The notes under the pieces are model-generated. The model saw nothing but the letters and a program-made list of their open reading frames with translations, was not told the origin of the DNA and made no database searches. Below are positions 15,885 to 22,769 of a stretch of 23,254 bases of DNA, piece by piece. Where the stretch lies: the NCBI GenBank assembly GCA_965649105.1, contig CBFGJP010000037.1:1-23254 (forward strand), given 5' to 3'. Source of the stretch: JAOAFX01 sp965649105. Its GTDB lineage: Bacteria; Hydrothermota; Tepidihabitantia; SM23-42; JAOAFX01. Within the stretch, counting starts at the first letter, position 1; every line of letters begins with the position of its first letter. Position numbers and translations under genes: made by a program.

Positions 15885-17102
15885 ATGATAAAAACAAAAA
15901 CGACAAAGAAAAATATATCTCTATCATTACGGGCAGATCTTATGCCTTATTCGCCGATCAGAAAGTTATCAGCGTTTGCTGATGAAGCAAAGAAAAAGGG
16001 GATAAAAGTCTATCATCTGAACATCGGTCAACCAGATATTGAAACGCCCATTGAAATTTTTGAAGCAATCAGCAATTACCGGGAAAAGGTCCTCGGTTAT
16101 GGCCCATCAGGTGGTATCTTGGACCTGCGCCTTGCAATTCTTGATTATTACCGTAATCTGGGCTTTGACCTGCACCTGGACAACATTTGGATTACAATCG
16201 GTGGCAGTGAAGCGATAATATTTGCCATGATGACTGTCTGCGACCCGGGGGATGAAATAATCGTTTTCGAGCCCTATTATACAAATTATAATGGCTTTGC
16301 AGTAATGTCTAATATTAAACTTGTTGCGATTGAAACAAAAATTGAGAATGGTTTCCATCTTCCACCCGAATCCGAGATAAAAAAGAAGATTACCAACAGA
16401 ACCAAAGCAATTTTAATAAACACACCCAATAATCCAACCGGCACAGTTTTAACCGAAGAAGAGATGTTCATTATCCAGCGCTTGTGTAAAAGATATAATC
16501 TCTATCTGCTTTCGGATGAGGTTTATAGAGAATTTATTTACGACGGAAAGGAACACATAAGTGCCCTCTCTTTGCCTGAAATCGAAGACCGTGTAATATT
16601 AATGGATTCCATATCAAAAAGATTCTCTGCCTGTGGTGCCCGTGTTGGTTGTATAATAAGCAGGAATAAAAAGATAATGGATGCCCTATTAAGGTTCTGT
16701 CAGGCAAGATTATGTCCACCAACTTTAGAGCAGATAGGTGCTATTGCAGCCTACAAATATATTGGTAAATATATTATGCCCATGATAAAAGAGTATGAGC
16801 ATCGAAGAAATGTGCTCTTTGATTGCCTCCAAGAAATCCCAAAGGTATATGGCCACAAACCCGAAGGTGCGTTCTATACAGTCCTGAGTCTTCCCGTAAA
16901 GAATGCCGATCATTTCTGCCAGTGGCTCCTGACTGATTTCAGTTATGAAAAAAGCACTGTTATGCTGGCACCGGCAAATGGCTTTTACTCATCCTTAAAG
17001 AAAGGCAAAGACCAGATTAGAATTGCTTATGTGCTAAAGGAAGATGATATTCGGAATGCTGTGAAAGTATTAGAAATCGCGCTAAAACAATACAAGGCAT
17101 AA
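15885..17102 (+). CDS. PLP-dependent class I/II aminotransferase (aspartate aminotransferase-like)
   Basis: The product is 405 aa from ATG 15885. It has the fold-type I aminotransferase signature: an N-terminal arm (SPIRKLSAFADEAKKKG), NIGQPDIETP, YGPSGGILDLR, the cofactor-contact motif NTPNNPTG (about 180-186), LLSDEVYREFIYDG, and the PLP lysine in DSISKRFSACGARVG (Lys245). It should transfer amino groups between an amino acid and a 2-oxo acid. The closest pattern is the AspC/AAT I-gamma group, but substrate cannot be read from sequence. It heads a seven-gene operon otherwise devoted mainly to envelope and glycolipid functions. The upstream TTG 15861 is rejected because it falls in the promoter. 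The message is predicted to be leaderless. Confidence 0.9.
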   Translation: MIKTKTTKKNISLSLRADLMPYSPIRKLSAFADEAKKKGIKVYHLNIGQPDIETPIEIFEAISNYREKVLGYGPSGGILDLRLAILDYYRNLGFDLHLDNIWITIGGSEAIIFAMMTVCDPGDEIIVFEPYYTNYNGFAVMSNIKLVAIETKIENGFHLPPESEIKKKITNRTKAILINTPNNPTGTVLTEEEMFIIQRLCKRYNLYLLSDEVYREFIYDGKEHISALSLPEIEDRVILMDSISKRFSACGARVGCIISRNKKIMDALLRFCQARLCPPTLEQIGAIAAYKYIGKYIMPMIKEYEHRRNVLFDCLQEIPKVYGHKPEGAFYTVLSLPVKNADHFCQWLLTDFSYEKSTVMLAPANGFYSSLKKGKDQIRIAYVLKEDDIRNAVKVLEIALKQYKA

Positions 17103-17120
17103 TATTGAAAAATAATCAGC

Positions 17121-17957
17121 GTGAATATTACGGTTAGGCTCCAGAAATGTGGAATTGTATTAGTGAGAATATTGCCATTAAGAGTTGCCGATGGAGTTGC
17201 ACGCATTATCGGGGGATTGAGTTATTTTATTTTAAAGAGGAAGAGATATTATATTTTGAATAATTTACGTCATATAATGCCCGATAAAATTTATTTGCAC
17301 AATTACCTATGTAGAAAAACATTCGAAAACTTTGCACGCTGTATGGTGGATTTCTTTAGACTTGGTTTTTTGCAAAAGGATGATGTGATAAAATATGTCA
17401 GACCTCTTGGACTGTCAAATCTTGACGAGGCATTAAAAATGAAAAAAGGTTGTATTCTTTTAACCCTCCATATCGGAAACTGGGATTATGCAGGAAGTTA
17501 CCTTGCCGCCGCTGGATATCCAATGAATGCGCTTGTGGAAGAAACCGAATCAGAAATGTATGATTTATATACAAAACATCGCGAGGCAACAGGATTAAAA
17601 ACTTTTCCTTTATCCCGCACAAGTTTAGCATTCCTGGATACAATAAAAAACAACCGTGTTCTCGCCATTCTGGCTGACCGTGATATAGCAAAACAGGGAA
17701 GCGAATTTATTTTCTTTTCGGGCAAAAGAAAATTTCCTAAAGGTTTAGGCGAGATAATTGTAAAAAGGAAAATACCGGTATTATTTGGCTACATGGTTTT
17801 GATAAAAGGAGACAAAAGATACCTGGGAGTCGTTGAACCGGTGAGAACATTTTATAACGAAAATGAATTCTACGAATATATGATAGGCAATTTTGAGCGG
17901 ATTATTAAAAAATATCCCGAACAGTGGTTTGTTTTTCATCCTGAGTGGATAGAATGA
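17121..17957 (+). CDS. LpxL/HtrB-type lysophospholipid or lipid A acyltransferase
   Basis: The product is 278 aa. It matches the LpxL/LpxM/PatA acyltransferase family: a hydrophobic N-terminus (LPLRVADGVARIIGGLSYFIL), NNLRHIMP, the catalytic HxxxxD motif in LHIGNWDYAGSYLA (His117, Asp122), LADRD, and the FFSGKRKFPKGLGEI and PEQWFVFHPEW blocks. Family members add acyl chains to lipid A or, in actinobacteria, to phosphatidylinositol mannosides. A GT4 enzyme lies two genes downstream, so acylation of a glycolipid made by that enzyme is plausible. It starts at GTG 17121 with no obvious Shine-Dalgarno, 18 bp after the aminotransferase, and its stop overlaps dut by 4 nt. Family membership is confident; the acceptor is unknown. 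Confidence 0.88.
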   Translation: MNITVRLQKCGIVLVRILPLRVADGVARIIGGLSYFILKRKRYYILNNLRHIMPDKIYLHNYLCRKTFENFARCMVDFFRLGFLQKDDVIKYVRPLGLSNLDEALKMKKGCILLTLHIGNWDYAGSYLAAAGYPMNALVEETESEMYDLYTKHREATGLKTFPLSRTSLAFLDTIKNNRVLAILADRDIAKQGSEFIFFSGKRKFPKGLGEIIVKRKIPVLFGYMVLIKGDKRYLGVVEPVRTFYNENEFYEYMIGNFERIIKKYPEQWFVFHPEWIE

Positions 17958-18400
17958 AAACTTTAAAAATTTTAGAAATAAAAATAGTAGGAAATTTCAT
18001 TCCCCAATATCAGACTCTGGATTCTTCTGGTTGTGACCTATGTGCGAATATCAAAAAACCCATAGTATTAAAACCAAAAGATTTCTGTGTCATTCCCACT
18101 GGCATCAGAATTGAAATACCCAAAGGTTATGAAGCACAGGTGAGACCGAGGAGTGGATTGGCAGTAAAATATGGGATTGGTGTATTGAATGCCCCGGGGA
18201 CAATAGATGCCGATTATCGCGGTGAGATTAAAGTTATCCTCTTCAATTTCGGTAAAAAGAGTGTAAAGATCAAAAATGGCGATAGAATTGCGCAGATGGT
18301 TATCGCCCCGGTAGTCAAAGCAACTTTCAAAAAGGTAAAGAGATTAAATGAAACCAAAAGAGGAATCGGTGGGTTTGGTCATACGGGAGATATTGAATGA
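17954..18400 (+). CDS. dut: dUTP diphosphatase (trimeric dUTPase)
   Basis: The product is 148 aa from ATG 17954, which overlaps the previous stop as ATGA; a GTG 9 nt earlier is less likely. It hydrolyses dUTP to dUMP and pyrophosphate, keeping uracil out of DNA and supplying thymidylate synthesis. All five trimeric dUTPase motifs are present: SSGCDL (24-29), PRSGLA (65-70), GTIDADYRGEI (82-92, catalytic Asp85), GDRIAQMVI (109-117) and RGIGGFGHTG (136-145). Motif V has His where Ser is more common. The length fits the bacterial family. Its position between an acyltransferase and a glycosyltransferase has no obvious functional logic and may just reflect operon packing. Confidence 0.95.
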   Translation: MKTLKILEIKIVGNFIPQYQTLDSSGCDLCANIKKPIVLKPKDFCVIPTGIRIEIPKGYEAQVRPRSGLAVKYGIGVLNAPGTIDADYRGEIKVILFNFGKKSVKIKNGDRIAQMVIAPVVKATFKKVKRLNETKRGIGGFGHTGDIE

Positions 18401-19518
18401 AGATATTGCTTGTATCTGATATCTTTTATCCCCATACTGGCGGTGTATCTGAACACATCCTCCATCTATGGAAAAATTTCAACCTAATGGGGCATACCGC
18501 AAAAATACTTGCGCCATCTTATGGTAAAAATTATCCCTACGTGGATGAAAGAATCATTCGAATGGGAAGGGCAATAAAATTTCCTAAGAATCGTTCTTTC
18601 TCGGTTTTGAGTTTCGGCATTACCCTTCCCTGGCAGGTGCGGCGTTTACTTGATATGGAAAAATTTGATGTGATACATCTTCACGGTGCAATCGCCCCCA
18701 CTCTCCCTTATCTTGCCTTGAAGTACTCCAATGCAAAAAATTTTGTAACCTTTCATTCCGCTTATGAAGAGAGTTTTGGTTATGTATTATGGGAACCGGT
18801 CCTCGAACAATATTTCAGAAGGATAGATGGAATGATTGCCGTCTCAACGGTAGCAAGAGATTGTGTAATGCGTTATTTCCCGATTGGTGAATGTAAGATA
18901 ATACCCAACGGCATTGACACCGAAAGGTTTAGACCGGATGTACCCCAAATTGATAGATTGAAAAAATATTCACCTAAGATTTTATTTGTCGGCAGATTTG
19001 AACCTCGGAAAGGCCTAAAATATCTTTTAATGGCATTTCCCCAAATTGTTAAAGAATTTTCCACCGCAAAATTGATTGTCGTTGGTGAAGGATTTTTAGA
19101 ACATTATTACCGACGGTACATTGAGGAACACATAAAAGATAATGTGATATTTGTGGGATTCGTCAAACCAGAAGACCTTCCTGCATATTATGCGTCCTGT
19201 GATATATACTGTTCACCTGCAACAGGTGCGGAAAGTTTTGGTATCGTCTTGCTGGAGGCAATGGCCAGCGGAAAGCCGATTGTTGCATCCGATATTCCTG
19301 GTTATAGAACCATCCTCAATGATGGTGTTGAAGGATTATTGTTTGAACCAATGAATCCTGAAGCCTTGGCAAAAAAAATTATTTACTTATTAAAAAGGCC
19401 AGAATTAATGAAAAAATTTGGTGCTGCCGGTCGAGAAAAATCTAAAAAATACGATTGGCGGATTGTTACAAAACAGGTACTTGATTTTTACAACGAGGTG
19501 TGCAATAAAAAAAGTTAA
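18397..19518 (+). CDS. GT4-family glycosyltransferase (GT-B fold, PimA-like)
   Basis: The product is 373 aa. The N-terminal Rossmann half begins MKILLVSDIFYPHTGGVSEH, with the glycine-rich acceptor loop, DVIHLHGAIAP and TFHSAYEESFG. The C-terminal half has ILFVGRFEPRKGLKYLL and the E-x7-E donor motif in GAESFGIVLLEAMASGKP (Glu279, Glu287). It should transfer a sugar from a nucleotide donor at the cytoplasmic membrane. Neighbouring an LpxL/PatA-like acyltransferase, it recalls the PimA/PatA pairing of phosphatidylinositol mannoside synthesis, but donor and acceptor are not determined. The ATG overlaps the dut stop by 4 nt. Its 3' end overlaps the start region of the MFS gene. Confidence 0.9.
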   Translation: MKILLVSDIFYPHTGGVSEHILHLWKNFNLMGHTAKILAPSYGKNYPYVDERIIRMGRAIKFPKNRSFSVLSFGITLPWQVRRLLDMEKFDVIHLHGAIAPTLPYLALKYSNAKNFVTFHSAYEESFGYVLWEPVLEQYFRRIDGMIAVSTVARDCVMRYFPIGECKIIPNGIDTERFRPDVPQIDRLKKYSPKILFVGRFEPRKGLKYLLMAFPQIVKEFSTAKLIVVGEGFLEHYYRRYIEEHIKDNVIFVGFVKPEDLPAYYASCDIYCSPATGAESFGIVLLEAMASGKPIVASDIPGYRTILNDGVEGLLFEPMNPEALAKKIIYLLKRPELMKKFGAAGREKSKKYDWRIVTKQVLDFYNEVCNKKS

Positions 19519-20821
19519 ATTCTGGAATATTTTAAGAATAAGAGATTTCTCCATTTTCGTTTTTTCGCAAACCATCAGTCAATTTGGCGATAAACTTGAT
19601 TATATTGCGCTTATTGCCTTGATTGGTTTGTTTCCAAAAGAAAGAACGCCATTCTTACTCTCACAACTTGCATTGTTCATCACCCTCCCGGTATTGATAT
19701 TCGGTCCTATTGCCGGAGTTCTCGTTGACCGCTGGCATAAAAAGCGAGTAATGGTAATATGCGACACACTCAGAATGCTTTGTGCATTATCATTACCCCT
19801 GGTTTTCCTTTACACAAAAAATATATACCCTGTATTTGCACTTGTATTCTTTATGTTCCTACTTGCCCTTTTTTTCAATACTGCACGGAGTGCAATAATC
19901 CCCAATCTCGTTTCAAAAAAGAGATTGTTGAATGCAAATTCTATTTTAAACCTTGTAGGAAGGGGTGCGACCTTCCTTGGTATGGCAACCGGGGGTTTAA
20001 TTATTGACTGGTCCATCTGGAAAAATACTATTGGAATTGCAGGCTGGATTGTGGCATTCATCATTGATGGCATCACCTTTGGGATATCGGCATTTATGAT
20101 TTATATTATGAGGGTAAATCTCAAAGAACGAATAAAAGAAGAATCACATCTCAAGCCGCAGAGTCTATTTTTGATGGTTAAAAATAGTTTGCTAAAGATA
20201 ATTAAAGAAATGACCCAGGCACTTAAACATATCTTTAAAGAAAAGAACCTTGGTTTTGCAATGGCAACAATCTTTTTAATGATAATTGCCGGCAGTGTCG
20301 TCTATGTCCTTGCTGTTCCAACAATCCAGCAAGATATGGCGTGGGGAACAAAAGGTGTGGGTATACTTGCTGCAGTTGGTGCGATTGGTTTACTGCTTGG
20401 AGCATACATAGCCGGCACACTCGGGCATTACATTGATCTCAAACTTTTTATCATTTATTGTTTTATCCTCATCAGTGCTGGAATGTTTACTTTTCCTTTC
20501 ATAAATCAATTTTATCAGTTCATCTTTATCACCCTAATTGTGGGAATTGCTGCGTCGCCGATATTTATCGGACAGGATACTTTAATACACCATTATGCTG
20601 ACGAAGAAATCAGAGGAAGAATATTTTCATTTCGCGATTGGCTTTTGAATCTCACCTTTGTTGTCGGTTCACTACTTGTCGGTTCCTTATCAACCTTTAT
20701 TACTAAAAGATATCTTTTCATTATCTTTGGTGCAATTATAATTGGTTTTTCCCTAATCGGTTTTATTTTGATTAACCGGACAAAAGATGTTAAAGGCACT
20801 ACAGTTCCACAGGATAACTAA
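19505..20821 (+). CDS. MFS transporter (MFS_3/EntS-like exporter)
   Basis: About 438 aa with twelve predicted membrane helices. The motif GVLVDRWHKKRVMVICDTLR between helices 2 and 3 is the major facilitator motif A, and the layout fits the EntS/MFS_3 type exporters. It probably exports a small molecule or lipid-linked precursor related to the operon; the substrate is unknown. The start is unusual. No ATG, GTG or TTG occurs near the natural N-terminus (KKVKFWNILRIRDFSIF). An ATA at 19505 follows GAGGTG (19495-19500) by 4 nt and fits best. Alternatives are TTG 19481, or ATG 19418, which would lie about 100 bp inside the preceding gene. The gene overlaps the glycosyltransferase and ends 35 bp inside the CE4 gene. 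Confidence 0.85.
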   Translation: MKKVKFWNILRIRDFSIFVFSQTISQFGDKLDYIALIALIGLFPKERTPFLLSQLALFITLPVLIFGPIAGVLVDRWHKKRVMVICDTLRMLCALSLPLVFLYTKNIYPVFALVFFMFLLALFFNTARSAIIPNLVSKKRLLNANSILNLVGRGATFLGMATGGLIIDWSIWKNTIGIAGWIVAFIIDGITFGISAFMIYIMRVNLKERIKEESHLKPQSLFLMVKNSLLKIIKEMTQALKHIFKEKNLGFAMATIFLMIIAGSVVYVLAVPTIQQDMAWGTKGVGILAAVGAIGLLLGAYIAGTLGHYIDLKLFIIYCFILISAGMFTFPFINQFYQFIFITLIVGIAASPIFIGQDTLIHHYADEEIRGRIFSFRDWLLNLTFVVGSLLVGSLSTFITKRYLFIIFGAIIIGFSLIGFILINRTKDVKGTTVPQDN

Positions 20822-21515
20822 AAAATTTCAATGGTGTGGTACCTGGAATTACCCGGAACAATTAGATAAATTTATTAAAACCATTTATGATTATGGTTAC
20901 AAAATTATTCTACCGGGCGAAAAAGAAGAAGGCATTGTGATTACCTTTGATGATGGTGAAGAAAATATCTACGAGTACGCATTTCCAGTATTAAAGAAAT
21001 ATCGTTGCCCAGCCATAGTCTTCTTGGTTGTCAACTACATCGGCAAGAGAAATTACTGGGATATATCAATTACCGGCCGGAATTGCCATCTTGATTGGAA
21101 CCAGATTCTTGAAATGAAAAAATACGGAATTGTCTTTGGCTCTCATACAATGTCACATCGAAATCTTACGAAATTAAATGAACAGGAACTGGCATACGAA
21201 TTATCAGAATCAAAAAGGATTCTGGAACGACATCTTGGGAAAATTGATACTATCTCCTATCCATTCAATCGCGTTAATTCTTTTGTTTTAAAAAAAGTTG
21301 CCCAGGCAGGGTACCGATTTGGTTTTGGTGGTGACGGAAAAAGTGCGCTCACTATAAAAAAAGAAGCGATTTATATAACCGATAATCCCTTTACATTGAA
21401 AATAAAAATTACTGAAAATCCTTTAATACTTTATATGTACGAAAAATTGCAACAAAAGGTCATAAACTATTTCACCATCGCCACTATGTTGCATAAAAGG
21501 AGGTTTTATGATTAA
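20787..21515 (+). CDS. Polysaccharide deacetylase (CE4/NodB domain)
   Basis: The product is 242 aa. It carries the NodB homology domain: motif 1 TFDDGEEN (Asp55, Asp56), motif 2 GSHTMSH with metal ligands His120 and His124, and motif 3 SYPFN (about 157-161). These enzymes remove N- or O-acetyl groups from glycans with a divalent metal. There is no signal peptide, and the start LKALQFHRI resembles the HxR-type openings of CE4 proteins working on lipid-linked or cytoplasmic sugars. Context suggests a role in envelope polysaccharide or glycolipid maturation. The ATG lies 35 nt inside the MFS gene, and the stop overlaps the next ATG by 8 nt, so the three are translationally linked. Confidence 0.9.
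   Translation: MLKALQFHRITKKFQWCGTWNYPEQLDKFIKTIYDYGYKIILPGEKEEGIVITFDDGEENIYEYAFPVLKKYRCPAIVFLVVNYIGKRNYWDISITGRNCHLDWNQILEMKKYGIVFGSHTMSHRNLTKLNEQELAYELSESKRILERHLGKIDTISYPFNRVNSFVLKKVAQAGYRFGFGGDGKSALTIKKEAIYITDNPFTLKIKITENPLILYMYEKLQQKVINYFTIATMLHKRRFYD
21498..21503 (+). promoter_or_regulatory. Strong Shine-Dalgarno of the exported TPR gene
   Basis: AGGAGG lies 4 nt before ATG 21508 and inside the last codons of the CE4 gene. It contrasts with the operon heads of this window, which have no ribosome-binding site at all. Confidence 0.75.
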
Positions 21516-22242
21516 AAAAATCTTTTTTGCTATTGCAATATCATCTGTATTTGTGTATGCGCAGTCAACAGATGAATTAATAGACCAGGCAATCCAACTT
21601 TATGAAACACGGCATTTGAACCAGGACAATCTTAAAAATAGTTATAGGAAATTACTGGATATCGTTGAAAAAGAACCTGATAATCTTCGTGCCCTCTACG
21701 AATTATCCAAGGTTTGTTATCTTATGGGAGATGCTCAGGATAATAAAAATGATAAATTATTATTTTATAACAAGGGCATAGAATACGGTAAAAAGGCAAT
21801 AAAGATAGACAAAAACTCGGTTTGGGCTCATTTCTGGTATATGGTAAATTTAGGAAGAAGCGGTCAAACGAAGGGGGTGCTAAATTCCCTGGGTCTTGTT
21901 CCCGATATAAAAAAGGAGATTGACATTATTTTAAAACTCGACCCCAAGCATACCGGTGCAATGGATGCGGCTGCAATGTTACATTATGAATTACCCGGGT
22001 TGATGGGGGGCGATTTAAATAAATCTCTTGAATATTTGAATCGTGCCCTGGCAATTGATTCTAATTATACAATTCTCTATGTTGATATGGCAAAAGTTTA
22101 TATAAAGAAAAAAGATTATGAAAAGGCAAAATGGTTTTTAAACAAAGTTCTGGAAATCCCAAATCCTACTTTTGAAGCAGACTACATACTTGATGACAAA
22201 CCCGAGGCATTGAAATTACTTGAAAAAATAAAAGATAAATAG
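21508..22242 (+). CDS. Exported TPR protein, TatT/RMDN-like
   Basis: The product is 244 aa. Residues 1-18 form a signal peptide (IKKIFFAIAISSVFVYA, cleavage before QS). The rest is helical with TPR-like repeats: about 40-70 (LLDIVEKEPDNLRALYELSKV), 95-125 (KKAIKIDKNSVWAHFWYMVNLG) and 150-230, including LPGLMGGDLNKSLEYLNRALAID. The HYELPGLMGGD stretch resembles the TRAP-associated TatT proteins, and the WYMVNLGRSG block resembles the RMDN family, so I place it near these without choosing. It is probably a periplasmic scaffold or binding protein. It is the last gene of the plus operon and ends 2 bp from the convergent DUF6125-like gene, with no visible terminator. Confidence 0.78.
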   Translation: MIKKIFFAIAISSVFVYAQSTDELIDQAIQLYETRHLNQDNLKNSYRKLLDIVEKEPDNLRALYELSKVCYLMGDAQDNKNDKLLFYNKGIEYGKKAIKIDKNSVWAHFWYMVNLGRSGQTKGVLNSLGLVPDIKKEIDIILKLDPKHTGAMDAAAMLHYELPGLMGGDLNKSLEYLNRALAIDSNYTILYVDMAKVYIKKKDYEKAKWFLNKVLEIPNPTFEADYILDDKPEALKLLEKIKDK

Positions 22243-22244
22243 CT

Positions 22245-22769
22245 TTATTCTAAAATAAATTCCCAGACACAGTAATAATCTTCCGGATGATTATCCGGTG
22301 GACAGCATAGACAATTTGTTTTTATTCTCGAATCTATCGTCCGCGCAAAATAAGCATATTCCACGATTCCCACTGATTTGCAAGGAAAATCAGCCAAACC
22401 CTTTCTTTTGCGTGCTTCCTGAACACGGCAATTATTCATTCTTAAAACACACCTTTTTTCTGATACATCCACGATTTCCTGTTTGTTGATAAATGCATAA
22501 AGTCGAAACTTTAATGCCTGTATCAATGCTGGTATTCCGCCATTTGATTCAATCTTTAATCTTTTCATTATTCTTTCTGCCTCAATAACAGTAAATTTTT
22601 CCCAGGCCATTCTATCGAGTTCAATTGCTGAGTCCAGACCGTATTTATTTTCTACACCTAAAAACCATAAGCCATCGTGGGCAAGCCAGTTTTTTGCCAG
22701 GTCCGGGATAAATTCTAATAGTTCTTCTTTTGATAAATCGTTTGGTTCAATTATTTTAAACTCTTTCAT
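22245..22769 (-). CDS. DUF6125-like cysteine-rich protein
   Basis: The product is 174 aa from ATG 22769. The N-terminal half is helical, with NWLAHDGLWFLGVENKYGLDSAIELD (invariant-looking His31, Asp32) and WEKFTVIEAERIMKRL. The C-terminal half holds seven cysteines (107, 114, 130, 153, 155, 156, 167) in RCVLRMNNCRVQEARKRKG, FPCKSVG, TNCLCCPPDN and YYCVWEF. This resembles the DUF6125 family of unknown function; the cysteines may bind a metal or Fe-S cluster (inference). A GGAGGTG box 9 nt upstream favours ATG 22769 over the ATG at 22787, which overlaps that box. It overlaps the end of the radical SAM gene by 14 nt, so both are translated from one message. Confidence 0.75.
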   Translation of the reverse strand: MKEFKIIEPNDLSKEELLEFIPDLAKNWLAHDGLWFLGVENKYGLDSAIELDRMAWEKFTVIEAERIMKRLKIESNGGIPALIQALKFRLYAFINKQEIVDVSEKRCVLRMNNCRVQEARKRKGLADFPCKSVGIVEYAYFARTIDSRIKTNCLCCPPDNHPEDYYCVWEFILE

